In this document: one piece after another, positions 35,070 through 44,651 of the stretch | How the letters are laid out: each line of letters starts with the position of its first letter | Numbering within the stretch: position 1 is the stretch's first letter | Assembly (NCBI GenBank): GCA_963742715.1 | Contig: CAVUMR010000001.1 | Location: forward strand, 1,364,001-1,428,000 | Direction: 5' to 3' | Length of the DNA stretch: 64,000 bases | Origin: CAVUMR01 sp963742715 | GTDB lineage: Bacteria; Actinomycetota; Actinomycetes; Mycobacteriales; Micromonosporaceae | The notes under the pieces: generated by a model | What the model saw: only the letters and a program-made list of their open reading frames with translations | Database searches by the model: none | What the model was told of the DNA's origin: nothing | Made by a program: the position numbers and the translations under genes

Positions 35070-36782
35070 TTACAGCCGCAGCGTGTCCGGTGCGTGCAGC
35101 CGCAGCATCGTCCGGCTCACGTCGGCCGGGATCCGCCGCCGGGTGGCCAGCGAGACGATCACCATCACCGCGAACGCCAGCGGTACCGTCCACGCGGCCG
35201 GCTGTCCGACCAGCACCCCGGTCCAGCCGGGCAGCGGCGGTGCCAGCACGGTGACCAGCACCGCGGTGACCGCCGCGCCGCCGCCCACCACCACCCCGGC
35301 CGCGGCACCGGGTCCGGTCAGCCCGCGCCACCAGATGCCGAGTACCAGCAGCGGGCAGAAGCTGGACGCGGCCACCGCGAACGCGAGGCCCACCACCTGC
35401 GACACGTCCAGGTCGGTGGCCTGCAGCGCGATCGCCAGCGGTACGACCGCGCCGACCACGGCCGCCACCCGGAAGCCACGTACCGTCCCGGCCCGTGCGC
35501 CCAGCACATCGGTGGACAGCACGCCCGCGATCGAGGTGGCCAGTCCGCTCGACGTGGACAGGAACGCCGCGAACGCACCGGCCGCCACCAGCGCCGACAG
35601 CGCCGCGCCGAGGGTGCCGCCGCCGACCATCCGCTCCGGCAGCACGAGTACCACCGCGTCGGTGTCGCCGGTCATCAGCAGCTCCGGCGTGTACACCTGG
35701 CCGAGCACCCCGTACAGCGTCGGGAGCAGGTAGAACACCCCGACCAGGCCGAGTACGACCAGGGTGGTGCGGCGAGCCGCGGCACCGTCCGGATTCGTGT
35801 AGAAGCGCACGAGTACGTGCGGCAGCCCCATGGTGCCGAGGAACGTGGCCAGGATCAGCGAGTACGTACCGACGAGCCCGTGGTCGGAGCGGCGCTCGGC
35901 TCCCGGTACCAGCCACTCCACCCCGGTACGCCAGGACAGTCCGGCCACCCGCGGGATCTCGGTACCGGCCGGGAACCGCACCGACGCGTCCGCGGCCAGT
36001 ACGTGTTCGCCGCTGCCGAGCGTGGTGGCGCCGGCACGGCGTACCCCATCGACTTCTCCACGCACCTCGACGGTGACCGGGGTCGTCAGCTCCACCCGGA
36101 CGGCGTCCGGCACCCGTACCGTGGTCGCCTGCGCGAACGCGGGGGCGGTCGGCGGGGCCAGCTCCGGCCGGCCGTCCGCCTGCCAGTTGAGCAGCAGGAA
36201 CGCCACCGGGAACGCGAGCGCGGTGAGCTTCAGCCAGTACTGGAAGGCCTGTACGTAGGTGATCGAGCGCATTCCGCCGACCGCGACGTTCCCGGTGACC
36301 ACCACCGCGACCAGTACCGCGCCGAGCCAGGCCGGCGCCCCGGTGACCGTGCCGAGGGTCAGCCCGGCGCCCTGCAGTTGCGGCACCAGGTACAGCCAGC
36401 CGATCACCAGCACGAACAGCGTGGCGAGCTTGCGCAGGCGGCGCGAGCCCAGCCGTACCTCGCAGAAGTCCGGCAGCGTGAACGCACCGGACCGGCGCAG
36501 CGGGGCGGCCACGAACAGCAGCAGCGCCAGATAGCCGGCGGCGAACCCGACCGGGTACCAGAGCACGTCCACGCCGTACTTGAGCACCAGCCCGGCCACG
36601 CCGAGGAAGCTCGCCGCGGACAGGTACTCGCCACTGATCGCGGCCGCGTTCTGGGTCGGGCTGATGGCGCGGGACGCGACCAGGAAGTCCGAGGTGGTAC
36701 GGGCGAGCCGCACGCCGTACGCGCCGATGACGACCGTGAGCAGGGTGACCAGAATGATGGCCGGTAGCGCGAAACCCCTCAC
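35070..36782 (-). CDS. Sodium/solute symporter with a large extracytoplasmic insertion
   Basis: 570 residues from GTG 36782, which overlaps the upstream stop by four bases (GTGA). SSS family: TTSDFLVASRAISPTQNAAAISGEYLSAASFLG in pieces, GNVAVGGMRSITYVQAFQYWLK and LPHVLVRFYTNP. Between the GMRSITYVQAF helix and the later GLVGTYSLILATFLG helix there is a segment of about 100 residues (~200-300) with beta-type sequence (RVELTTPVTVEVRGEVDG, LSWRTGVEWLVPG), longer than in ActP. Likely imports a carboxylate. Operon with LytS/LytTR kinase-regulator genes. Confidence 0.88.
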   Translation of the reverse strand: MRGFALPAIILVTLLTVVIGAYGVRLARTTSDFLVASRAISPTQNAAAISGEYLSAASFLGVAGLVLKYGVDVLWYPVGFAAGYLALLLFVAAPLRRSGAFTLPDFCEVRLGSRRLRKLATLFVLVIGWLYLVPQLQGAGLTLGTVTGAPAWLGAVLVAVVVTGNVAVGGMRSITYVQAFQYWLKLTALAFPVAFLLLNWQADGRPELAPPTAPAFAQATTVRVPDAVRVELTTPVTVEVRGEVDGVRRAGATTLGSGEHVLAADASVRFPAGTEIPRVAGLSWRTGVEWLVPGAERRSDHGLVGTYSLILATFLGTMGLPHVLVRFYTNPDGAAARRTTLVVLGLVGVFYLLPTLYGVLGQVYTPELLMTGDTDAVVLVLPERMVGGGTLGAALSALVAAGAFAAFLSTSSGLATSIAGVLSTDVLGARAGTVRGFRVAAVVGAVVPLAIALQATDLDVSQVVGLAFAVAASSFCPLLVLGIWWRGLTGPGAAAGVVVGGGAAVTAVLVTVLAPPLPGWTGVLVGQPAAWTVPLAFAVMVIVSLATRRRIPADVSRTMLRLHAPDTLRL

Positions 36783-37330
36783 CGTTTCGGCCGCTCGACC
36801 AGGTCGGCGAAGTCGCGCTCGTTGCGCTCGCTCATCCGCAGGTACACCCAGCCGACGCCGAACAGGAACGGGTACGCCGCGACGCCCAGCAGCAGCCACG
36901 GCACCGCGATGCCGAACAGCCGGGCCTGCGCGATCGTCGGCGCGACCGCGAACAGCAGCGGCAGTGCCACCAGCGCGACCAGTACGACCGAGGCGAGCCG
37001 CAGGGCCAGCGCGAGCTGCGCCCGGACCAGCCCCCGGACCAGCAGCTCACCGACCCGGGTCTGCTCGGCCAGCTCCCTGCGGGTGGACGAGTCCAGCCGG
37101 TCCGGAACGAGGTCGGCCAGCACCACCCGCACCCGCGGGCCGGCTTCCGTGCGACCACCGCTCGGCGGGCCGCCGCTCTCGTCGCTCGCCGGGCCGGCGT
37201 TCTTGCCGCCGGGGCTCGACTCGTCCGCCGGGCCGCCGCTTTCGTCGCTCGCCGGGCCGGCCTTCTTGGGGCCGCCGGTCGGCGCGCCGCCATCCGGCGG
37301 CTGCGCCGGTGCCGACGGTTCGTCCGGCAT
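36779..37330 (-). CDS. Symporter-associated small membrane protein (DUF485-like position)
   Basis: 183 residues from ATG 37330. An N-terminal 60-residue Gly/Pro/Ser tail repeats AGPASDESGGP. A helical RRELAEQTRVGELLVRGLVRAQLALALRL segment leads to two helices (ALRLASVVLVALVALPLLFAV and FGIAVPWLLLGVAAYPFLFG) and ends WVYLRMSERNERDFADLVE. Gene order and the two-helix plus YxRxxER end match the accessory subunits of SSS transporters. It starts 15 bases after the response regulator stop. Confidence 0.8.
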   Translation of the reverse strand: MPDEPSAPAQPPDGGAPTGGPKKAGPASDESGGPADESSPGGKNAGPASDESGGPPSGGRTEAGPRVRVVLADLVPDRLDSSTRRELAEQTRVGELLVRGLVRAQLALALRLASVVLVALVALPLLFAVAPTIAQARLFGIAVPWLLLGVAAYPFLFGVGWVYLRMSERNERDFADLVERPKR

Positions 37331-37345
37331 CGAACCTCCCGGGGA

Positions 37346-38164
37346 TCAGCGGTGCAGGTTCTGCTTGGCCTGGCGGACCAGCTTGTCCTTGAGCTCCCGG
37401 GTGTGCCGGCGGGACACCGGCAGCTCCCGCCCGTCCACCACCACGACGTACCCGGAGGCGGTCAGCCGCAGCTCGGTGATCAGGCGCAACTGGACCAGGT
37501 ACGACCGGTGGATCCGGACGAATCCCGCGTCGCCCCAGCGGTCGGACAGGGTGGACAGCGGCACGCGCACCAGATGCGACTGCCCGCCGGTGTGCAGCCG
37601 CGCGTAGTCGCCCTGCGCCTCCACCCAGTGCACCGCGCTGCGCGGCAGCATCCGGGTGCTGCCGCCCAACTCGACCGGGATCACCTCGTCGCGCTGCCGC
37701 TGGCCGGCCACGGCCGGGTGCGCGGGTACCAGCCGGGCGGCCGTCACCCGGCGCAGCGACTCGGCCAGCCGCTCCGGTTGTACCGGCTTGAGCAGGTAGT
37801 CGACCACGCCCAGGTCGAACGCCTCGACCGCGTTCTCGTCGTACGCGGTGACGAACACGACCGCCGGTGGTCGGGCGAACCGCTTGAGCAGCCGGGCCAG
37901 TTCCATGCCGTCCAGACCGGGCATCCGGATGTCGAGAAAGACCGCGTCCACCTCGGTGTCGCGCAGTACCCGCAGCGCCTCGGTGGTGTCGCCGGCGGTC
38001 ACCACCCGATCGACCCGCTCGTCGGCGCGCAGCAGGTACGCCAGTTCGTCCAGCGCCGGTGCCTCGTCGTCCACGGCGAGCACCCGCAGCCGTACCGCGG
38101 TGGAGCGAGCGGAGCCGTCCGCCCCGTCCACGCCCGCCGGCGCGGCGGCCTCCCCCGGTTCCAC
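37346..38164 (-). CDS. LytTR-type response regulator
   Basis: 272 residues from GTG 38164, sharing one base with the kinase's TAG (TAGTG). The receiver domain covers residues ~25-145 with acidic pair VDDEAP and phospho-acceptor Asp78 in FLDIRMPG, plus FVTAYDENAVEAF and DYLLKPVQ. A LytTR DNA-binding domain follows (~165-270): VHWVEAQGDYARLHT, LSDRWGDAGFVRIHRSYLVQ, and YVVVVDGRELPVSRRHTREL. It should bind paired ~9-bp direct repeats near the promoters it controls, perhaps the symporter genes below it. Confidence 0.95.
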   Translation of the reverse strand: MEPGEAAAPAGVDGADGSARSTAVRLRVLAVDDEAPALDELAYLLRADERVDRVVTAGDTTEALRVLRDTEVDAVFLDIRMPGLDGMELARLLKRFARPPAVVFVTAYDENAVEAFDLGVVDYLLKPVQPERLAESLRRVTAARLVPAHPAVAGQRQRDEVIPVELGGSTRMLPRSAVHWVEAQGDYARLHTGGQSHLVRVPLSTLSDRWGDAGFVRIHRSYLVQLRLITELRLTASGYVVVVDGRELPVSRRHTRELKDKLVRQAKQNLHR

Positions 38165-39369
38165 TACGACGCCCGTGCCTGGGCGGCCGGATGGAACTTC
38201 GGTATCCGCATGCTCACCTTGGTACCTGCTCCCAACGCCGTCTCCACCACCAGCCCGAACCCGTCGCCGAACACGGTGCGCAGCCGCTCGTCCACGTTCG
38301 CCAATCCGACGTGTTGACCGGCCTCGGACGGATCGTCGACCGCTTCCGACCGCAGTACCGACGGATCCATCCCGACCCCGTCGTCCTCGACGGTGATCAG
38401 GCACTCCGCGCCGGCGTCCTGGGCCACGATGCTGACCGTACCGACGCCCGGCTTACTCGCCAGTCCGTGCCGTACCGCGTTCTCCACCAGCGGCTGCAAG
38501 CACAGGTACGGCAGCGTGACCGGCAGTACTTCCGGCGCTATCTGCAGTAACACCTGCAGCCGCTCGCCGAAGCGGGCCCGCTCGATCGTGAGGTACCGGT
38601 CGATGGACCGCAACTCGTCGGCGAGCGTGGTGAACTCTCCGTGCGCGCGGAAGCTGTACCGGGTGAACTCGGCGAACTCGAGGATCAGCTCGCGGGCGCG
38701 CTCCGGGTCGGTACGCACGAATGACGCGATAGCGGACAGGGCGTTGTAGATGAAGTGCGGGCTGATCTGTGCCCGCAGGGCCCGGATCTCGGCCCGGGCC
38801 AGTCGCGCCCGGGAACTGTCCAGCTCGGCCAGCGCGAGTTGCGCGGCCGCCCACCGGGTGGTCTCCAGCGTCGCCTGTACGAGTCCGGGCGCCGGCTGGT
38901 CGTCGGTCACCACGACCAGTGCCCCGGCCGGTCCGGCGGCCGTACTGAGCGGTACCGCCACCGCGCCCCGTACCGGGCAGTCGATCCGGTCGCAGGGCAG
39001 GTCGGACACGCCGAGCACGATGGTCTGGCCGGAGTCGGTGGCGGCCCTGGCGGCGGCGACAACCTGGTCGCGATGGTGCTGGCCGGCACCGTCCCAGGCG
39101 AGCACCCGGTCGCCCTCGGCGATCACCAGCCCGAGTGCCCCGACCAGTGCCCGCAGGTGCCGTACCGCTTTGCCGGCAGTGGTCTGGTTGAGCCCGGCCC
39201 GCAGCGGCTCGGCGGCCAGGCCGGCCAGGTGCAGCACCTCGTAGGTGGCGCGCTGGTTCGGGGTGACGATGCCCCGCCGGCTGCGCAGTCGCAGTACCGC
39301 GACGACCGCCGCAGCTAACCCGACGAGCAGCACCGCCACCGCGATGATCGCGGCCACGTTGTCCCGCAT
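38164..39369 (-). CDS. LytS-type sensor histidine kinase
   Basis: 401 residues from ATG 39369. One N-terminal transmembrane helix (VAAIIAVAVLLVGLAAAVVA), a GAF-like region (~45-175) with a Cys pair CDRIDC that could sense metal or redox, then the His_kinase domain of the LytS type: RAQISPHFIYNALSAIASF with His205, and the ATPase with PLVENAVRHGL and EDDGVGMDP. First gene of a four-gene operon: kinase, LytTR regulator, small membrane protein, symporter. All junctions overlap or are 15 bases apart. Confidence 0.95.
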   Translation of the reverse strand: MRDNVAAIIAVAVLLVGLAAAVVAVLRLRSRRGIVTPNQRATYEVLHLAGLAAEPLRAGLNQTTAGKAVRHLRALVGALGLVIAEGDRVLAWDGAGQHHRDQVVAAARAATDSGQTIVLGVSDLPCDRIDCPVRGAVAVPLSTAAGPAGALVVVTDDQPAPGLVQATLETTRWAAAQLALAELDSSRARLARAEIRALRAQISPHFIYNALSAIASFVRTDPERARELILEFAEFTRYSFRAHGEFTTLADELRSIDRYLTIERARFGERLQVLLQIAPEVLPVTLPYLCLQPLVENAVRHGLASKPGVGTVSIVAQDAGAECLITVEDDGVGMDPSVLRSEAVDDPSEAGQHVGLANVDERLRTVFGDGFGLVVETALGAGTKVSMRIPKFHPAAQARAS

Positions 39370-39416
39370 GGCGGAATCGTCAGCCGCCGATCAACTTAAG
39401 GCAAGCCCAACCGGGC

Positions 39417-39932
39417 CTACTCGCAGGCGACACCGTCGTTGTCCCGGTCCAATGCGGATCGGTATCCCGGGTCGCCCCGGTACAACGGAGCAGCGCCGGC
39501 CGCCCGGGCTTCGCTGCAGTTCGCGTAGTAGACGTTGCCGCCGCCCTGGTTGCCCCCACCCGGATCGCCGCCGGCGGGTGGCGGCGCGGCAGGCGGCCAC
39601 TCGCAGGCAATGCCGTCCCGGTCGGCGTCCAGCCCGACGCGGTACCCGGCGTCACCCTCGTACAGCGGCGCCACGCCGGCATTCCATGCCTGCGTGCAGT
39701 TGGCGTAGAGCACCGCCGGTGGCGGAGCCGGCTTCCGGGAGGTCGGCTGTACCGGCGTCGGCGACGGTGGCGGTGACGGGCTGAGAAGTGCCGACGCGGA
39801 TGCCGACGGCGAGGGCGAGGGCGAGTTGTCCGCCTGCCCATCGGACGTGGACGGAGTCGACTGGGCGGTACATCCCGCAACGATGAAGCATGCGACCAGC
39901 AGAACTGGACGGAGACGTCGAACCTGATACAT
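39417..39932 (-). CDS. Lipoprotein with two Excalibur calcium-binding domains
   Basis: 171 residues. A lipoprotein signal (LLVACFIVAGC, lipobox VAGC with Cys21) is followed by a Ser/Pro-rich spacer and two Excalibur domains: ANCTQAWNAGVAPLYEGDAG ... DADRDGIACE (about 75-111) and ANCSEARAAGAAPLYRGDPG ... DRDNDGVACE (about 136-171). Each ends in a DxDxDGxxCE calcium loop with a disulfide between its two cysteines. Anchored on the outer face of the membrane. Monocistronic, convergent to none. Confidence 0.93.
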   Translation of the reverse strand: MYQVRRLRPVLLVACFIVAGCTAQSTPSTSDGQADNSPSPSPSASASALLSPSPPPSPTPVQPTSRKPAPPPAVLYANCTQAWNAGVAPLYEGDAGYRVGLDADRDGIACEWPPAAPPPAGGDPGGGNQGGGNVYYANCSEARAAGAAPLYRGDPGYRSALDRDNDGVACE

Positions 39933-40110
39933 CGCAATCCTTGGCAGAAGAGAGGAGCCAACGAACGCGACGCTATGGTTTTTCGATCACACAGCGTGTC
40001 ACCAGGACGTACGTAACGAACAGCTAAGCGGGTAGAAACCGTGCGGATATCCGACAGCGCAGATACGACTGCTGACCGGGCCGGACGAAGCCGGCGTTAC
40101 CGGCTCTGCT

Positions 40111-41646
40111 CTAGTACGCGCCGCGGCGGGCGAACACCGCGCCGAGCGTGCGCCACAGGATGACCAGGTCGAAGGTGAGCGACCAGTTGTCCACGTAGTA
40201 AAGGTCGAGCCGTACCGCGTCGTCCCAGGACAGGTCGGAGCGGCCGGACACCTGCCACAGGCCGGTGATGCCCGGGCGTACCAGCAGTCGACGCCGTACG
40301 TCGCCGAGGAAGTCGCCGTTCTCCGCGGGCAGCGGCCGCGGCCCCACCAGCGACATCTCGCCGCGGAGCACGTTGATCAACTGGGGCAGCTCGTCCGCGG
40401 AGGTACGCCGGAGCCACTGGCCGACCGGGGTGATGCGCGGGTCGTTGCGGATCTTGAACAGCAGCCCGTCGGTTTCGTTCTGGTCCACCAGCGCGGCGAG
40501 CCGTTCCTCGGCGTCGACGTACATGGTGCGGAACTTCCACACCCGGAAGGTCGTACCTTCCATGCCCACCCGCGCCTGCCGGAAGAACACCGGGCCCCGG
40601 TCGGACATCTTGATCAGCATCGCGACGATGCCGATCAACGGGGAGAGCACGAGCAGGCCGAGCGCGGCCGCGACCCGGTCCAGGGCGTTCTTGGTGAGCC
40701 AGCCGACCCCGGACAGGGTGGGCTCTTCCACGTGCAGCAGCGGCAGGCCCTCGACCGGCCGGATGTGTACCCGGGGGCCGGCGATGTCGGTGAGCTGCGG
40801 CGCCACGATCAGGTCGATGCCGGTGCCCTCGAGCTGCCAGGCCAGCCGGCGCAGTTCGACCGAGTCGCCGCCGGCCTGTCCGCACACCGCGATGGTGTCC
40901 GCGCCGATCTCCTGGACCAGCTCGACCACGTCCCGTCCGGCGTACAGCGGGACCGGCGCCTCCACCCCGCGCGCGCTGGACATCCCCTCGGTGAGGTGCA
41001 CGCCGACCGGCACGAGCCCGGCGTACGGGTTGCGGGTCACGGCGGTGTACACGTCGAGGGATTCCGGCAGCGTGCCGACCAGCAGCAGCCGGTGCCCGGC
41101 CTTTCCGCGCCGGCGGATCAGGTGCAGCACCCGCCGGGCCAGGAACCGCAGCACCAGAATCGCGAGCAGAGTCGTGAGCAGCGCGGTGGCGACGGTGAGT
41201 CGGGACAGCTGCGCCTTCAGGGTGAGGGCGAGGAACGAGACGATCGCCACCACGGTGAGTGACGCGCGGATCACCCGCTTGAACTCGTCCGTACCGAGGC
41301 CCAGATAGCGCCGGTCGTACGCCCCGTTGCTCCACAGTACGAACGCCCAGCCGAACGGGAGCAGCACGTAGGCCACCACGTACAGCTGCCAACGGTTTTC
41401 GAAACCGGCGGTGGCCTGCGGGTACATCGTGATCGGCACGAAGTCCGCGGTGGCCGCGCAGATCAGGTCGAGAAAGAGCAGGACGGTGGCGTACGGCCGG
41501 GCCCAGGTGGCCGCCCGACGGGCCCGGAACCAGGCCGAGCGGGGTACGCCGTTGATGATCGGCACCACTTCGCCGACCGCTTCGAGATGTGAGGGTCTGG
41601 TGCTCCGGCCCTGCCGTGTAGGTGGCCGCTGGAGACTCGTCGTCAC
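40111..41646 (-). CDS. Polyprenyl-phosphate sugar-phosphotransferase (Bac_transf), initiating glycosyltransferase
   Basis: 511 residues from GTG 41646 (gggagg about 11 bases upstream; the frame is open to 41916, with GTG 41727 also possible). Four to five N-terminal helices, then a Rossmann-like middle with HRLLLVGTLPESLD, a re-entrant helix LDRVAAALGLLVLSPLIGIV, and the catalytic end: VFFRQARVG, FRVWKFRTM, TSADELPQLINVLRGEMSLVG and GPRPLP. It transfers a sugar phosphate from a nucleotide sugar to undecaprenyl phosphate, starting repeat-unit synthesis of an exopolysaccharide or wall polymer. Confidence 0.92.
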   Translation of the reverse strand: MTTSLQRPPTRQGRSTRPSHLEAVGEVVPIINGVPRSAWFRARRAATWARPYATVLLFLDLICAATADFVPITMYPQATAGFENRWQLYVVAYVLLPFGWAFVLWSNGAYDRRYLGLGTDEFKRVIRASLTVVAIVSFLALTLKAQLSRLTVATALLTTLLAILVLRFLARRVLHLIRRRGKAGHRLLLVGTLPESLDVYTAVTRNPYAGLVPVGVHLTEGMSSARGVEAPVPLYAGRDVVELVQEIGADTIAVCGQAGGDSVELRRLAWQLEGTGIDLIVAPQLTDIAGPRVHIRPVEGLPLLHVEEPTLSGVGWLTKNALDRVAAALGLLVLSPLIGIVAMLIKMSDRGPVFFRQARVGMEGTTFRVWKFRTMYVDAEERLAALVDQNETDGLLFKIRNDPRITPVGQWLRRTSADELPQLINVLRGEMSLVGPRPLPAENGDFLGDVRRRLLVRPGITGLWQVSGRSDLSWDDAVRLDLYYVDNWSLTFDLVILWRTLGAVFARRGAY

Positions 41647-41989
41647 CGCAGTCGTGTCCTCCCGGGCGTCGACGAGCCGACCCGGTCGATCCTGACCGAC
41701 CGGCGCATCGCCCCGCTCGTCCCGCACCTGTCCATCGTGACCGTCCCGGCGCCGGGACAGGTGCCTGCCCGTTGGGACGACAAGTCGTTTCACGGCCACC
41801 CAAGTCTGCCATGGGGGAAGCGCAGGCCGGTGGCGACCGGCCGACACTAGTAGGTCCAGCATGACGATGTCGACCCGAGCCCGCGTGCCATGGTTCACCC
41901 GGCGGGGCATCGACATCGTTGACTGATCGTATTACCTGACCAGCATCCTATTGACCGGCACTAATCCGGGCTTCGCGGTGGTTTCGCCC

Positions 41990-42040
41990 ACCTGGCTGCC
42001 TACCTGGCTGCCTACCTGGCTGCCTACCTGGCTGCCTACC
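41990..42040. repeat. Four 12-bp tandem repeats
   Basis: acctggctgcct four times from 41990 to 42037, then acc. It lies just past the stop of the Fpg/Nei gene (42057, minus strand), where it would be transcribed as 3' trailer. The rest of the gap 41647-42056 holds the possible N-terminal extension and promoter of the sugar-transferase gene. Confidence 0.75.
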
Positions 42041-42056
42041 GGAGCGGGCGGTTGCG

Positions 42057-42932
42057 CTACTTGAGCAGCCGGGACAGCCGACGGTCGGCCAGTGGTTTGC
42101 CCCCGGTCTGGCAGGTCGGACAGTACTGCAGGCTGGAGTCGCTGAATGACACCTCGCGCACCGTGTCGCCACAGACCGGACAGGGCAGCCCGGTCCGCGC
42201 GTGTACCGCGAGCCCGGCCCGTTTCTCGGCCTTGAGGGTGGCCGCGCGCTGTCCGGCCGACCGGTCCACCGCGCGCCGCAGCACGGTGCCGACCGCCTGG
42301 TACAGCCGCTCGACCTGTTCCGCGTCCAGCTTCGCGGCGAGCGCGAACGGGGACATCCGGGCGGCGTGCAGGATCTCGTCGGAGTACGCGTTGCCGATGC
42401 CGGCGAACGCGCTCTGGTCGGTGAGCACACCCTTGATCTGGGTACGGCGGTCGGCCAGCCGCGCCGCGAAACCGTCCAGGTCGAGCGTGAGCGGATCCGG
42501 TCCGAGCCGGGCGATGCCGGGCACCTGCGCCGGCTCGCGCACCAGGTACACCGCGAGTTTCTTCTGGGTACCGGCCTCGGTGAGGTCGAACCCGCTCTCG
42601 TCGTCCAGCCGTACCCGCAGCGCGATCGGCCCCTTGCCGGGGCGGAGCAGCGTCGGCGCCAGCGACTCCCGATAGTGCAGCCAGCCGGCCCGCGCGAGGT
42701 GGGTGATCAGGTGTACCTCGGAGCCCGGCCCGGCCGCCGGCTCGAGGCTGAGGTCGAGGAACTTTCCGTGCCGGTCCGCCCCGGTCACCCGGGCGCCGGT
42801 CAGCACGGACAGCGGCGGGTCGTACGTCTTGAGCGCGTTGAGCGCGACCGCCTGGGCGCGCTCGACGGTACGGCCGACCGCGCGCTCCCGCAGGTAGCCG
42901 GCGAGCGCCTCGACCTCTGGAAGTTCGGGCAC
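42057..42932 (-). CDS. Fpg/Nei-family DNA glycosylase/AP lyase
   Basis: 291 residues from GTG 42932. The N-terminus PELPEVEALAGYL holds the catalytic Pro and the Glu of PELPE. Further marks are ADRHGKFLDL with the conserved Lys, the helix-two-turn-helix around AFAGIGNAYSDEIL, and a C-terminal zinc finger CPVCG ... YCPTCQTGG. It excises oxidised bases and nicks the abasic site. Starts 14 bases after the O-antigen-ligase-like gene's stop on the same strand, an incidental pairing. Confidence 0.93.
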   Translation of the reverse strand: MPELPEVEALAGYLRERAVGRTVERAQAVALNALKTYDPPLSVLTGARVTGADRHGKFLDLSLEPAAGPGSEVHLITHLARAGWLHYRESLAPTLLRPGKGPIALRVRLDDESGFDLTEAGTQKKLAVYLVREPAQVPGIARLGPDPLTLDLDGFAARLADRRTQIKGVLTDQSAFAGIGNAYSDEILHAARMSPFALAAKLDAEQVERLYQAVGTVLRRAVDRSAGQRAATLKAEKRAGLAVHARTGLPCPVCGDTVREVSFSDSSLQYCPTCQTGGKPLADRRLSRLLK

Positions 42933-42946
42933 CTCGCCAGTGTGCC

Positions 42947-44479
42947 TCAGGTACGGTGCGCGCCGGATCCGCTCAACTCAGGCTCGCCCGGTTCGGCCGG
43001 TTCGTCCGCCGGGCGGGACGCGCGGTACAGCACCCACACCTCGGCCGCGAAGATGATCAACCAGGCGGGAGTGGTACCGGTGATCTCGTCCTCGGTGAGG
43101 CCACCGGCCAGTACGCCGAGGGTCGCCACCGGCACCCAGATCGGCACCTGCCGTCGTACCGCCCGCCAGACGACCAGCACGATGCCGCCGACCACCGCCA
43201 GTACGCCGAGGATGCCGCCGCGGCGCAGCGCACCGACCGGGCCGTTGTCCGCGGTGAGTTTCGGCTGCTCCTCGTACCGCTCGTCGGAGGGGTCGGGGTA
43301 CCGCAGCACGTAGCCGCGGGAGTTGTCGGCGTTGCCGAACACCTTCTCCACCACGCTGTCGTGGGAGAAGTCGCGGCCGATGAACGCCCACACGTCGGCC
43401 CGCCCGCTCACCGCCGAGTTGAACCTGCCACTGTCCGCGTCGTCGCCGCCGTACCGGTTCTTGAGCAGCAGGTCCATGCCCCCGCTGGACATGAAGACCA
43501 GACAGAGCGCGAGCAGCGGAGCCACCGCGCGGCCGACCGCGCGCCGCCGGTCCGCCGTCGACAGCCACGACCACACCCGCCACCGGGGTACGCCCGCGCG
43601 CCAGCAGTACGCGAGCGCGAAGACGGCCGTGCCCATGCCGGCGATCAGGAACGAGGTACGGGACGCGACGATCACGAGTACGAACATCGCGGTCGCGAAC
43701 ACCGCCACCCGCTGCCACATCCGGAAACCCCGGTCCGGGAACACCCGCAGGGCCGCGATCACCGCGGTCATGCCGATGAAGTTCGGGTGGTACACCAGCC
43801 ACGGCCCGCCCCAGAACCGGTCGTCCTGCCGGAAGCTCCAGGCGATGTCCGGTACGAAGTGGTGCCCGGACACGAACACGTACTGGCAGCCGGCGACGAG
43901 TAGTGCGGCGTGACCGAGCAGCAGGCCGGCCACCAGCCCGATCGACACGTCCCGACCGCGGCGCCGGACACCCTGGTACACCAGCAGAAGCACCAGCAGG
44001 GCGTACCCGCCGTAGATCACCCGCTGGGCCGCGACGGTCCAGTGGCCCACCCCGAGCGCGCTGACCGTGCCGAACGCCCAGACCGGGATCACCAGCCAGA
44101 AGCCGCCGAGTCTGGGCAGGTCCCGCCAGTCCCGCCACCACGGGAACGTGGCGATCACGCAGGTCAGGCCGATCACGGCCATCACCGCCCAGACCACCCG
44201 CGGCTGGTTGAGGTGGGTCCACGTCATCATCGCGCCGAACGGAATGGCGATGCCGAGCAGCAGGCCTTCCGGGGATTTGCCGGGCAGCGACAGCGCGGTC
44301 GCGGCGACCAGACCGGCGATCAGGATCGCCGCGCCGGCGCCCAGGCCGGACAGCGCGCCGTCCCGGGTGGCCTGCCAGCTTCCGATCGCGATGGCGGGGA
44401 GGATCGCCAGGCCCGCGCCGATGAGCAGTGGCCGCGGCACCCGGACTGCTCGCTCGGACGCCTTGGTCAGCAAGTCCAC
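42947..44479 (-). CDS. O-antigen ligase/polymerase-like membrane protein
   Basis: 510 residues from GTG 44479 (gggagatcagga upstream; the frame is open to 44722 but would run into the divergent gene). Eleven or so helices. The large outside loop contains YHPNFIGMTAV and later ASRTSFLIAG, with GRFNSAVSGRADVWAFIGR downstream, as in the Wzy/WaaL group, where an Arg and a late loop join a polymer from a lipid carrier to an acceptor. It would polymerise or ligate the glycan begun by the sugar transferase. Divergent from the GT4 gene. Confidence 0.8.
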   Translation of the reverse strand: MDLLTKASERAVRVPRPLLIGAGLAILPAIAIGSWQATRDGALSGLGAGAAILIAGLVAATALSLPGKSPEGLLLGIAIPFGAMMTWTHLNQPRVVWAVMAVIGLTCVIATFPWWRDWRDLPRLGGFWLVIPVWAFGTVSALGVGHWTVAAQRVIYGGYALLVLLLVYQGVRRRGRDVSIGLVAGLLLGHAALLVAGCQYVFVSGHHFVPDIAWSFRQDDRFWGGPWLVYHPNFIGMTAVIAALRVFPDRGFRMWQRVAVFATAMFVLVIVASRTSFLIAGMGTAVFALAYCWRAGVPRWRVWSWLSTADRRRAVGRAVAPLLALCLVFMSSGGMDLLLKNRYGGDDADSGRFNSAVSGRADVWAFIGRDFSHDSVVEKVFGNADNSRGYVLRYPDPSDERYEEQPKLTADNGPVGALRRGGILGVLAVVGGIVLVVWRAVRRQVPIWVPVATLGVLAGGLTEDEITGTTPAWLIIFAAEVWVLYRASRPADEPAEPGEPELSGSGAHRT

Positions 44480-44603
44480 GTTCCTGATCTCCCGGTCCTC
44501 ATCGCAGGCCGTTGAGGGGTCAATACTTGCACGCACCCCCGGCGCCGGCGCGCGGCCGTCCGCCGCTTCGGGCGGGTACGGTGTGCGGTCGGGCTTGTCA
44601 CGC

Positions 44604-44642
44604 TCGGTTGACGGTACGGACAGGGTCGGGTCGGTTGACGGT
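44604..44642. repeat. Two 12-bp direct repeats in the divergent promoter region
   Basis: tcggttgacggt at 44604 and 44631, 27 bases apart, in the 172-base gap between the divergent O-antigen-ligase-like and GT4 genes. Each contains TTGACG, which could be a -35 box or part of a binding site. The second copy lies ten bases before the GT4 start. Confidence 0.45.
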
Positions 44643-44651
44643 GAGGAACGG

